64,000 nt of DNA, taken from SG8-30 sp963695155. Lineage in GTDB: Bacteria; Pseudomonadota; Gammaproteobacteria; Steroidobacterales; Steroidobacteraceae. This document shows, piece after piece, positions 28,269 through 39,216 of the stretch. Location: the NCBI GenBank assembly GCA_963695155.1, contig CAVOGD010000003.1, forward strand, positions 310,001-374,000, given 5' to 3'. Position 1 is the stretch's first letter, and each line of letters begins with the position of its first letter. A model generated the notes under the pieces. That model saw only the letters and a program-made list of their open reading frames with translations. It was not told the DNA's origin and did not search any database. A program made the position numbers and the translations under genes.

Positions 28269-29384
28269 TCAGCCGCGCGACAGGTCCACGGCCTGGAACG
28301 GCAGGCCAAGGTCCTTGGCCACGGCTTCGTAGGCCACCTTGCCGGCGTGCACGTTGAGGCCGGCCGCGAATCCCGGGTCGCGGCCCAGCGCCTCCCGCCA
28401 GCCGAGGTTGGCCAGTTCCTTGGCGTACGGCAGCGTCGCATTGGTGAGCGCGAACGTCGAGGTGCGCGGCACCGCGCCCGGCATGTTCGTCACGCAGTAG
28501 TGCACGACGCCGTCCACCATGTAGGTCGGTTCGGCATGCGTGGTCGGCCGGCTGGTCTCGAAGCAGCCGCCCTGGTCGATGGAGATGTCCACCAGCACGC
28601 CGCCCTTCTCCATGCGCGCCACCATGTCGCGGGTCACCAGCTTGGGCGCCGCGGCGCCGGTGATCAGCACGGCCCCGATCACCAGGTCGGCCTGGATGAC
28701 CAGCCGCTCGATCGTCTCCATGGTCGAATAGGCGGTGCGGATGGTGTGGCCGAACTGGGCATCGAGCTCGCGCAGCCGCTTCAGCGACTTGTCCACGATC
28801 GTGACGTCGGCGCCCATGCCGACCGCCATCTGCGCCGCGTTGGTGCCGGCCACGCCGCCGCCGAGGATGATGACCCGTGCCGGCGGCACGCCGGGCACGC
28901 CGCCCAGCAGCACGCCGAAGCCGCCGTAGGCCTTCTGCAGCGCGGTCGCGCCCACCTGGATGGACATGCGTCCCGCGACTTCGCTCATCGGCGTCAGCAA
29001 AGGCAGCGAGCCATCGCGCCCGACCACGGTCTCGTAGGCGATCGCCGTGCAACCCGACTTCACCAGTCCGGCCGCCTGCTGTGCGTCGGCCGCCAGGTGC
29101 AGGTAGGTGAACAGCACCTGGCCCTTGCGCAGCATGGCGCACTCGACCGGCTGCGGCTCCTTGACCTTGACGATGAGGTCGGCCGTATCGAACACGGCCT
29201 TGGCATCCGGCAGGATCTTGGCGCCCGCCGCGACATAGGCGTCGTCCTCGATGCCGATGCCGATGCCGGCCTTCGTCTGGACGAACAGCTCGTGGCCATC
29301 GGCGACCAGCTCGCGCACGCCGGACGGCACCAGGCCCGCACGGTATTCATGGACCTTGATCTCTTTCGGGCAACCGATCTTCAT
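28269..29384 (-). CDS. ald: Alanine dehydrogenase
   Basis: 371 aa, family length. Begins MKIGCPKEIKVHEYRAGL; the signatures KVKEPQP, YLHLAAD, the Rossmann ILGGGVAGTNAAQMAVGMG and DISIDQGGCFETSRPTTH are present. It reversibly deaminates L-alanine with NAD. AAGGAGA lies 5 bases before ATG. The divergent Lrp gene 145 bases away is the likely regulator, as ald is often controlled by an Lrp-type protein. Confidence 0.97.
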   Translation of the reverse strand: MKIGCPKEIKVHEYRAGLVPSGVRELVADGHELFVQTKAGIGIGIEDDAYVAAGAKILPDAKAVFDTADLIVKVKEPQPVECAMLRKGQVLFTYLHLAADAQQAAGLVKSGCTAIAYETVVGRDGSLPLLTPMSEVAGRMSIQVGATALQKAYGGFGVLLGGVPGVPPARVIILGGGVAGTNAAQMAVGMGADVTIVDKSLKRLRELDAQFGHTIRTAYSTMETIERLVIQADLVIGAVLITGAAAPKLVTRDMVARMEKGGVLVDISIDQGGCFETSRPTTHAEPTYMVDGVVHYCVTNMPGAVPRTSTFALTNATLPYAKELANLGWREALGRDPGFAAGLNVHAGKVAYEAVAKDLGLPFQAVDLSRG

Positions 29385-29529
29385 GGGGTCTCCTTGCGGG
29401 TACGGGTGTCCTGCCAGCGGGTGAGCGTAGACGGTCGGGCCCGACAGTGCCTTGCGTTCGCGCGCACCGAAGTGCCGGTTATTGCAGATCATTGCTCCCG
29501 CTCGGTCAATCGCGGAAGATACTGCCACC

Positions 29530-29985
29530 ATGGACCACATCGACCGTTCGATCCTGCGTGAGCTGCAGCGCAACGGCCGCCTCACCAACGTCGAGCTGGC
29601 GCAGCGCGTCAACCTGTCCGAGTCCGCGACCCTGCGCCGCGTGCGCGCGCTGGAGGGCGACGGCGTCATCAGCCAGTACGTCGCGCTGCTGAATCCGCAC
29701 AAGGCCGGCTTCCCGACCAACGTGTTCGTCAACATCACGCTGAACCGCCAGGACCACGACGACCTGCAGGCCTTCGAGGCGGCCGTGCGCAAGTTGCCGG
29801 AAGTGATGGAGTGCTACCTGATGACGGGCAGTTCCGACTACCTGTTGCGGGTCGTCTGTGGCGATGCGGCGGACTTCGAGCGGCTGCACACGCAGCACCT
29901 TACGCGCCTGCCCGGCGTGGCCCGCGTGCAGTCCAGCTTCTCGCTGCGCGTCGTACGCCGCAGCACCGAGTTGCCGATCGAGTGA
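29530..29985 (+). CDS. Lrp/AsnC-family transcriptional regulator
   Basis: 151 aa. N-terminal HTH (residues 3-60, IDRSILRELQRNGRLTNVEL and LSESATLRRVRALE) followed by the RAM ligand-binding domain (residues 65-145, ECYLMTGSSDYLLRVV). ATG at 29530. It is divergent from ald, so it is probably an alanine-responsive regulator (AldR-like) acting in the shared 145-base region, which includes repeated ATTGC at about 29480-29496. Confidence 0.92.
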   Translation: MDHIDRSILRELQRNGRLTNVELAQRVNLSESATLRRVRALEGDGVISQYVALLNPHKAGFPTNVFVNITLNRQDHDDLQAFEAAVRKLPEVMECYLMTGSSDYLLRVVCGDAADFERLHTQHLTRLPGVARVQSSFSLRVVRRSTELPIE

Positions 29986-30060
29986 CCGTGCACCGCACGG
30001 GTGCGTACGGCGAACGCAGGCCGCATACTGGGGCGGCGCCCACCGGCACGGAGACGAGCC

Positions 30061-31494
30061 ATGGCAGCTGAAGACCTCTCGACCCTGATCGGCGAACGCG
30101 AGACCGCGGCGATGGACCGGGTCTTCGCGGCGCAACGGCGCGCCTTCGCCGCCGACATGTATCCCTCGCTGGCCGTGCGCCGGGCGCGGCTCGACCGGCT
30201 GCAGGCGGCGCTGCGCGGGCACGACGAGGCGATCCGCGACGCCATCTCGGCGGATTTCGGCAGCCGCGCGCGCGAGGAGACGCTGCTGCTCGAGCAGTTC
30301 ACGACGATCGAGGGACTCAAGTACGTGCGCCGGCACCTGCGTCGCTGGATGCGGCCCGAGCGGCGCAGCGTGGCCTGGTGGAGCCTGCCCGGCCGGGCCC
30401 GCGTGCTGTGCCAGCCGCTGGGCGTGGTCGGCATCATCGTGCCCTGGAATTACCCCTTGTTCCTGGCGGCGTCGCCACTGGTCGCGGCGCTGGGCGCCGG
30501 CAACCGCGTCATGATCAAGCTGTCCGAGGCCACGCCGCGGTTCGGCGAGTTGTTCGCGCGGCTGCTGGCCGGGACTTTCGCCGAGGACGAGGTCTGCGCG
30601 TTCAACGGCGAGGTCGAGGTGGCCCGGCACTTCGCGTCCCTGCCCTTCGACCACCTGTTGTTCACGGGCTCGACGCAGGTCGGCCGGCAGGTCATGAAGG
30701 CCGCCGCGGACAACCTCACCCCCGTCACCCTCGAGCTGGGCGGCAAGTCACCGGCGATCGTCTCCGAGGACTTCGACCTCGAGGAGTCGGCGCGCCGCAT
30801 CATGTTCGGCAAGCTGGCCAACGCCGGCCAGACCTGCATCGCGCCCGACTACGCGCTGGTGCCGGCGGGCCGCATTGACGCCTTCGTGGCGGCCTGCCGC
30901 AAGGCGACGCAGGACTTCTACCCGAGCCTGGCCGACAACACGCAGTACACGTCGGTGGTCAACGATCGCCAGTTCAACCGCCTGCAGGGCTACGTCGAGG
31001 ACGCCCGTGCGCTGGGCGCCACGGTGCATGCGCTGCACGGCGACGCGACGGTCGCCGGCTCGCGCCGCCTGTCGCCGGTTGCGCTGACCGGCGTCAACGG
31101 CGGCATGCGCGTCATGCGCGAGGAGATTTTCGGGCCGATCCTGCCGCTCGTGCCGTATGCCGGGCTGGACGAGGCGATCCGCTACGTCAACGAGCGGCCG
31201 CGGCCGCTGGCCCTGTATTACTTCGGCGGCAGCGCGGCCCGCGAGCGCGTGCTGCGCGAGACGATCTCCGGGGGCGTGACCGTCAACAACACCCTGTTCC
31301 ACGTCGCGCAGGGGGACCTGCCGTTCGGCGGCGTCGGACCCAGCGGCATGGGCCACTACCACGGCCGCGAGGGGTTCCGCACCTTCTCCAAGCCCAAGGG
31401 GATCTACTACGACGGCCGGCTGAGCGGCTCCGTGCTGCTGCGGCCGCCGTTCGGCGGGCTGTTCCGCTGGATGCTCAAGTTCCTGTACCGCTGA
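30061..31494 (+). CDS. Aldehyde dehydrogenase, coniferyl-aldehyde-dehydrogenase-like
   Basis: 477 aa; ATG at 30061. It is the shorter, membrane-type ALDH class: IIVPWNYPLFLAASPLVAAL, FTGSTQVGRQVM, catalytic NAGQTCIAPDYALV and C-terminal FGGVGPSGMGHYHGREGF. The tail RPPFGGLFRWMLKFLYR resembles a peripheral membrane anchor. CalB-like enzymes oxidise coniferyl or long-chain aldehydes. The latter would fit the lipid genes at 43-47 kb, but that link is speculative. Confidence 0.85.
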   Translation: MAAEDLSTLIGERETAAMDRVFAAQRRAFAADMYPSLAVRRARLDRLQAALRGHDEAIRDAISADFGSRAREETLLLEQFTTIEGLKYVRRHLRRWMRPERRSVAWWSLPGRARVLCQPLGVVGIIVPWNYPLFLAASPLVAALGAGNRVMIKLSEATPRFGELFARLLAGTFAEDEVCAFNGEVEVARHFASLPFDHLLFTGSTQVGRQVMKAAADNLTPVTLELGGKSPAIVSEDFDLEESARRIMFGKLANAGQTCIAPDYALVPAGRIDAFVAACRKATQDFYPSLADNTQYTSVVNDRQFNRLQGYVEDARALGATVHALHGDATVAGSRRLSPVALTGVNGGMRVMREEIFGPILPLVPYAGLDEAIRYVNERPRPLALYYFGGSAARERVLRETISGGVTVNNTLFHVAQGDLPFGGVGPSGMGHYHGREGFRTFSKPKGIYYDGRLSGSVLLRPPFGGLFRWMLKFLYR

Positions 31495-31519
31495 CCCGCC
31501 GGCCGGCGGCGCCGCGCAC

Positions 31520-31603
31520 TCAGTCGCTGCGGCGCCCGCGCAGCAAGCGCCAGATGGCCAGGGCCAGTGCGATCAGGATGATGAGCTGGATGAATCGGGC
31601 CAT
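31520..31603 (-). CDS. 27-residue hydrophobic mini-protein coupled to protoporphyrinogen oxidase
   Basis: ATG at 31603 shares its A with the upstream TGA stop (TGATG), the usual sign of coupled translation. The product MARFIQLIILIALALAIWRL is one membrane span followed by LRGRRSD, an inside-positive tail. It resembles the N-terminus of the small PP0621-type membrane proteins but stops before the rest. Real translation is not proven. Confidence 0.45.
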   Translation of the reverse strand: MARFIQLIILIALALAIWRLLRGRRSD

Positions 31604-32935
31604 CAGGCCTCCGCGGCGATGCGCTGAGCCAGTTCGCGGCCGTTGCGCACGCAGTCGTTCATGGCGATGCCATGATACGCGTTGCCGACGAGGTGCAGGC
31701 CGGGCAATCGCGCGGCGCGCTCGAAGATCGCATCCACCCGGCTAAGGTGCCCCACCTCGTAGCTGGGAATGCCGCGGTCCCAGCGGCGCACGAAGGTCAC
31801 ATCGGGATCGGCGGTGACGCCCATCGTGGACTCGAGTCCCGCGCGGGCCGTGGCCACCAGCCCGGCCTCGTCCTGGTCCACCAGTTCGGGATTGCGCTGC
31901 CCGCCGATCATGACCCGCAGCGATTTGCACCCCGGCGGCGCGCGGTCGGGAAAGATGCTCGAATCCCACAGGACGCCCAGGATGGGTTGCCGCGACGCGG
32001 TGGTGGTCAGCAGGCCGAATCCGTCCAGCGGGTGCTGCAGGGAACGGTAGCCGAAGCCGACCACCGCAATCGGCGTATGTTCGATACGGCCGAGCAGGTC
32101 CGCCAGTTCGACGTCGGAATGGCGGAACATCGCCGCCGCGGCATGCGGCTGGGCCGCGACGACGACGCGGTCGTACGTCGCCTCACCGGTGCGCGATTCC
32201 ACACGCCAGCGCGCGCCGTCGCGCACGATGGAACCGACCGGCGTCACCGAGCCGCCATTCGGCCCGGATGGCGCCCTGCAGGTGCCGGGCGAAGCGGCCC
32301 AGGCCGCCGCGGAAGCTCATCAGGACGCCGCCGGGCCCGGCGCCCTTCTTGCGCCGCGCCAGCATGCCGCGGAACAGGCCGCCGTGCTCCTGCTCGAGCT
32401 GCACGACCAGCGGAAACGCGGCCTTCACCGAGACCCTGGCGGGCGTCGTGCCGTAGATGCCGGCGGTCATCGCGTCCAGGAATACGTCGGTCAGGCCCCG
32501 GCCGACCCGCCGGTAGCCGAACTCCTGCAGGGTCTCGTCGGCGCCGTCGCGCCGCGCCGGCACGAACAGTTCGCCCAGCACGCGCAGCTTCTGGCGCGCC
32601 GTGAGCAGGCGCGTCTTGAGGAACGCGGGCGGCGTCTCCGGCAGCGGATGCAGGGCACCGTCGAAGATGAAGCGCCGGCGCGCGGCGTCGGAACTCGGCA
32701 GCAGGAGGTCCTGCGCGCCGCTGTCCCCCACGAGCTGCAGGCTGTCGGGCTTGTTGGTCAGGAAGCCGTTGCCGCCGCCCTCGAACAGGAAGCCGTCCAC
32801 GTCCACGGTGCTGATCGTGCCGCCCGCCAGCGGCGCCGCATCGTGGACCACGAGTTCCCAATCGGGCCGCGCGCGGCCCAGGTAGAACGCGGTGGCAAGG
32901 CCGCTGATGCCGGCGCCGGCGATTGCGATGCGCAT
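31603..32935 (-). CDS. hemY: Protoporphyrinogen oxidase, FAD type (one-base frameshift)
   Basis: About 443 aa when one base is removed. From ATG 32935: FAD motif AIAGAGISGLATAFYLGRA, GGTISTVDVDGFLFEGGGNGF, GLTDVFLDAMTAGIYG and SFRGGLGRFARHL. The second half follows in another frame from about 32260: GSVTPVGSIVRDGARW, VVVAAQPHAAAAM, WDSSIFPDRAP and GLHLVGNAYHGIAMNDCVRNG. Dropping one base at about 32255-32266 gives a smooth AIRANGGSV. It oxidises protoporphyrinogen IX to protoporphyrin IX in heme synthesis. Confidence 0.88.
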
Positions 32936-32996
32936 GCGGCAAGTGTATCGCCGCGCGGCAATCCCGTCTGCACGGCCTGGCCGCGCGCTGCGCCGC

Positions 32997-34710
32997 TCAG
33001 GGCTGGTAGACGAACTGCCGGTACTCGGGCTTCCACATCGCCCGGCGCACCGTCTTCTCGACGTCCTCGGCCGCCTCCGGCTCGGCCTGGCCCTCGTCCA
33101 CGGCACGGCGGATGACCGCGCAGGCCACCGCGTGCGAGATGTCGCGGATGTGGTCCAGGCGCGGGAACAGCGCCGTCTCGTCCAGGTCGGACTGGGCTGA
33201 TGCAGCCGGCCAGGGCGCGCGCCGCCTCCAGGAACATGCCGTCGGTGATGCGCCGCACGCCGCCCACCCAGACGCCGAGTCCGACGCCGGGGAAGATGAA
33301 GCTGTTGTTGCACTGCCCGATGCGGAAGCGCTTGCCGCCATGCTCCACGGGCTGGAACGGGCTGCCGGTGGCCACCAGCGCGCGCCCGTCGGTCCAGGCC
33401 AGCGCGTCGGCGGGCGTGCACTCGGCCTTGGAGGTCGGGTTGGAGAGCGGGAAGATCACCGGCCGCTCGACATGCCGCGCCATCTCGCGCACCACCTGCT
33501 CGTTGAAGATCCCGGGCATGGTCGAGGTGCCCAGCAGGATGGTGGGGTGAACGTGGGCGACCGCTTCCGCCAGCGTGATGGCCGCCGGGTTGGCGACCTT
33601 CCAGCCGGCGACTTCCGCGGGATCGCGGGCGAAGCCGACCTTGAAGCCCTCCAGGCCGGGGCGGCCGCGCACGACCAGCCCCGTGCGGTCGGTCATCCAG
33701 ATGCGGGCATGCGCCTCGCGCTCGTCGAGTCCCTCGTCCCGCATGGCCGTGACGATCAGCTGCGAGATGCCCTGCGCCGAGGCGCCGGCGCCGGCCACCA
33801 GCACGCGCTGGTCGCGCAGCGTGCCGCGCGTGACGCGCAGGGCGGCATAGAGGCCCGCCATCGTGACCGCCGCGGTGCCCTGGATGTCGTCGTTGAAGGT
33901 CGTCAGCCGGTCGCGGAAGCGCTCCAGCTGGATCATCGCGTTTTCCTTCAGGAAGTCCTCCCACTGCAGGATCACGCGCGGGTAGACCTCGCGCACGGCG
34001 TCGACGAACTCGTCCACGAACTCCTGGTATTCCGCCCCGCGCACGCGGCGCTGGCGCACCCCCAGGTACAGCGGGTCCGCCAGCCGCTCCTCGTTGTCCG
34101 TGCCGGCGTCGAGCATGATGGGCAGGGTCGTGTCCGGCGGGATGCCCGCGCACAGCGTGTACAGGCACAGCTTGCCGATCGGGATGCCCATGCCGCCCGC
34201 GCCCTGGTCGCCCAGGCCCAGGATGCGCTCGCCGTCGGTGACGACGATCACCGAGGGGCTCTCGCCGTGCCAGTTGCTCAGCACCTGCACGATGCTGCCG
34301 CGGTGCTGCCAGCTGACGTAGAGGCCGCGCGCACGGCGGTAGATGTGCGAAAAGCGCTGGCAGGCCTCGCCGACCACGGGCGTGTAGACGATCGGCATCA
34401 TCTCGTCGATGTGTTCCGACAGCAGGCGGTAGAAGAGCACCTCGTTGCGGTCATGCAGCGAAGCCAGGTGCACGTACTTGGCAATCGGCGTGGGCGCCGC
34501 GCAGAAGTTCTCGTAGGCGCGGTCCAGCTGTTGCTCGATCGTGCAGCGCGCCGGCGGCAGCAGGCCGCGCAGGCCGAGCGCATCGCGCTCTTCGAACGGG
34601 AAGGCCGTGCCCTTGTTCGTGAGCGGATCGAGCAGCAGGTTGCGGCCCCGCTCGCGGACGCGCTTGAACGAGCGGTGGACGGGCGGCTCTACCGGCGCAT
34701 GCTTCTTCAT
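32997..34710 (-). CDS. maeA: NAD-dependent malic enzyme (one-base frameshift near the end)
   Basis: About 570 aa after repair. ATG at 34710 with AGAGG 7 bases upstream. GLLPPARCTIEQQLDRAYEN, MPIVYTPVVGEACQRFSHIY, VTDGERILGLGDQGAGGMG, QWEDFLKENAMIQLERFRD-type metal and substrate sites (FNDDIQGTAAVT) and Rossmann VLVAGAGASAQGISQL are present. The frame breaks at 33194-33196 (GGG on plus). The last 66 codons (SDLDETALFPRLDHIRDISH to VYQP) are in the next frame. It converts malate to pyruvate and CO2. Its reading frame stays open upstream into a LysR fragment. Confidence 0.92.
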
Positions 34711-34889
34711 CGTGGACCTCTGTTCTTGCCACTCGGCGTTCGTGACCTGGATCCGCGCACCGTGGCTCGCAGCCAAATTCGGTGCATGCGAACCGGCGAC
34801 CCGCGTCGCGGTCGCGAACGATCGCTGCCAAAATCCCGAGGTAACAAGATGACTTACCGCGCTCCGCCAGTAATCCGTAGATTTACCAT

Positions 34890-35229
34890 GCGCAGCACGG
34901 CGCACGGCCGATCCTGGCAGCGCAGCGATGCTAAAGGCACTGGTGCAGGCGAAGTCGATCTGTCGGGGCTTCCTTAGCCTGGCAACGTGACGGGTGATGT
35001 GGGCCTCGTCTCTGAGGATGTCGCGTGCACGGCTTGCGACAACTTCACCCGCTGACGTCAGCGTTACGGGTTGTTTGGCTCGGTTCAGCAGTTGGCAACC
35101 GTAGTGGTCCTCCAGCGCATTCACCCGCCGGGACAGCGCTGACTGCGTGACGCAGAGTCGCTCGGCCGCCCGCGCGAAGCTGCCGCTATCCGCAATCTCG
35201 ATAAGTGTTTTCCAGTACGTGATTCTCAC
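34890..35229 (-). pseudogene. LysR-family regulator, N-terminal remnant
   Basis: GTG at 35229 begins a complete LysR winged helix (ITYWKTLIEIADSGSFARAA, CVTQSALSRRVNALEDHYG, LTSAGEVVASRARDIL) and the first effector-domain strand (IDFACTSAFSIAALP). After about residue 110 the similarity ends, so nearly the whole effector domain is missing. The frame has no stop and runs on into malic enzyme, but that gene has its own start and ribosome site. It is most likely the stump of a regulator whose 3' part was lost. Confidence 0.7.
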
Positions 35230-35529
35230 GGGTGCGTCGTCCGGGCTGCTGCATGTGTCGCGATCTACCGGCCGAACTCACTTGGCTGGCGCGGCGGCTT
35301 TCGGGCCATGCGAATAGGTCAATGAACAGTGAGTAAAACTCGGTAGCCGGGTCGATGCAATAAGCAAAAATGCCCCGCGACAGAACAGGAGCTGCCGCGA
35401 GACAGTCGATCGGTACGCCTCTCAGGCGGTACCGGCAGCGATCTGGATGATTGTTATTGCGCCGGCTCCACAGCAACGAGGAGCTGGTTTGAGTTCGCAA
35501 GACGACATTTTGAAGCAAGGGAGAAGGAC
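35230..35529. other. Intergenic region between LysR remnant and lipoprotein remnant
   Basis: 300 bases, less GC-rich than the surroundings. No gene or ribosome site is supported except the GGGAGAAGGAC before 35530. The LysR stump and the lipoprotein diverge from here, so promoters are expected in it. I see no clear hexamer pair. Confidence 0.4.
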
Positions 35530-36171
35530 ATGAAGACCTGGCGCAGCTCAGTGTGGCTATTGACCCTGCTCGTCGCCGCGTGCTCGGTGGACGACGGCAC
35601 CGATGGCGCGGCCGGCGCGCCAGGCGCCAACGCCGTTGACACAGGAACGATCGCTGGCATCGTCATCGATGCGACTGGCGCACCGCTATCCGGTGCGAGT
35701 GTGGAGACGACGCCCGCGACGTCGGTCCGCAACACGGCGGCCAACGGCCGGTTCGAGTTCTTGAACATCCCGGTGGGTGCCTACACGATCAGCGCCAGCG
35801 CGACCGGCTACAATCCCGGGCACGGCACTGCAGGTGTTGCGGGCGGCAGGACGACAAACGTCAGCCTGACGCTTGTGCCGGTCTCCACAGCTTCCGCAGG
35901 CCGCATCGACGGCAAGGTTGTCGACGTAACCGGACGTGGTATCGCTGGCGTAGCTGTCGGTGGCGGCGCCTGGCAGGGGAAGGTTGCCAGTAATCTGGCC
36001 AAAGCGGTCTTGGTCAACGCTTCTAGCAGATTGGTCGGAGCGCCGAGATTTGAACTCGGGACCCCTTGCACCCCATGCAAGTGCGCTACCAGGCTGCGCC
36101 ACGCTCCGACCGGAGAGAACAAGCCGCGCGGTGGGGTTGGTTCCGCGCCAGGTGTCGATGATAGCCGATGA
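35530..36171 (+). pseudogene. Truncated lipoprotein with carboxypeptidase-regulatory-like (Ig-like) domain
   Basis: ATG at 35530 with GGAGAAGG upstream. A lipoprotein signal (LLTLLVAACS, lipid Cys 19) is followed by a Gly/Ala/Asp linker (DDGTDGAAGAPGANA), one full CarboxypepD_reg-like domain (residues 39-117) and the first strand of a second (GRIDGKVVDVTGRGIAGVAV, residues 125-145). From about 35975 the frame runs into sequence antisense to tRNA-Pro, giving a nonsense tail. The 3' part of the gene has therefore been lost at the tRNA. Surface or matrix-exposed lipoproteins use such domains. Confidence 0.7.
36032..36108 (-). tRNA. tRNA-Pro (anticodon GGG)
   Basis: Cloverleaf on the minus strand: acceptor CGGAGCG/CGCTCCG, anticodon stem CTTGC/GCAAG with loop ATGGGGT (anticodon GGG, codon CCC), T stem CCGAG/CTCGG with TTCAAAT loop, discriminator A and encoded CCA (36032-36034). 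77 bases including CCA. Downstream of its 3' end lies a stretch of gene remnants, as expected of an old integration site. Confidence 0.96.
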
Positions 36172-36191
36172 GCGGCCGCGTTGCCGCCACC

Positions 36192-36548
36192 TCAGCGGCG
36201 CAGCAGCTTGAGGACTTCCTCGAGTTCCGCCCTCACCTGCCGGATCAACTGCTGGCTCTGCGAGACATCCTCGCGGGCCTCGTCGCCCTCGAGCCGGTTG
36301 CGGGCCCCGCCGATGGTGAAGCCCTCGTCGTACAGCAACGCACGGATCTGGCGGATCACCATGACATCCTGGCGCTGGTAGTAGCGCCGGTTGCCGCGGC
36401 GCTTGACGGGCTTGAGCTGCGGGAACTCCTGCTCCCAGTAACGCAGCACGTGCGGCTTCACGCCGCACAGGTCGCTGACCTCGCCGATGGTGAAGTAGCG
36501 CTTCGCCGGGATCGGCGGCAGGTCGTTATTCTGGCTTGGTTCCAGCAT
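36192..36548 (-). CDS. MerR-family transcriptional regulator next to ihfA
   Basis: 118 aa. An N-terminal MerR helix-turn-helix (RYFTIGEVSDLCGVKPHVLR, YWEQEFPQLKPVKRRGNRRY, YQRQDVMVIRQIRALL) is followed by a short coiled coil. The usual effector domain is absent. This protein is constantly linked to pheT-ihfA in gammaproteobacteria; its targets are not known. The start overlaps the ihfA end by 23 bases. Confidence 0.92.
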   Translation of the reverse strand: MLEPSQNNDLPPIPAKRYFTIGEVSDLCGVKPHVLRYWEQEFPQLKPVKRRGNRRYYQRQDVMVIRQIRALLYDEGFTIGGARNRLEGDEAREDVSQSQQLIRQVRAELEEVLKLLRR

Positions 36549-36828
36549 ATGCCTCGACCCTGGCCTTCAGTTTCTGACCGGGACGGAAAGTGACCACGCG
36601 TCGCGCGGAAATGGGGATCTCCTCGCCGGTCTTCGGGTTGCGGCCGGGGCGCTCGTTCTTGTCGCGCAGGTCGAAGTTGCCGAAGCCCGACAGCTTCACC
36701 TGCTCGCCGGTCGCCAGCGCGGCACGGATTTCCTCGAAGTACAGGTCGACGAGTTCGCGCGCCTCGCGCTTGTTGAGCCCGAGTTGGTTGAACAGCGCCT
36801 CTGCGATCTCCGCTTTGGTCAAGGCCAT
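36526..36828 (-). CDS. ihfA: Integration host factor subunit alpha
   Basis: 100 aa. HU/IHF fold: MALTKAEIAEALFNQLGLNK, VKLSGFGNFDLRDKNERPGRNPKTGE with the Pro that intercalates in the minor groove, and RRVVTFRPGQKLKARVE. It bends DNA at specific sites together with IhfB. It lies 5 bases after pheT; an AT-rich patch inside pheT (37108-37182) may hold an extra promoter for it, as is known in E. coli. Confidence 0.97.
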   Translation of the reverse strand: MALTKAEIAEALFNQLGLNKREARELVDLYFEEIRAALATGEQVKLSGFGNFDLRDKNERPGRNPKTGEEIPISARRVVTFRPGQKLKARVEAYAGTKPE

Positions 36829-36833
36829 CGTCG

Positions 36834-39212
<2,379 letters not shown>

Positions 39213-39216
39213 GCCT

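Noticed and set aside
26001..29561. Plus-strand open frame of 1186 codons
   Set aside because: It is antisense to TauE, aldehyde dehydrogenase, pdxH and ald, all clearly real, and has no recognisable domain. Long antisense frames are expected at this GC content.
36035..36171. C-terminal 60 residues of the lipoprotein frame
   Set aside because: This is translation of the antisense strand of tRNA-Pro (the common VGAPRFELG artefact), not protein.
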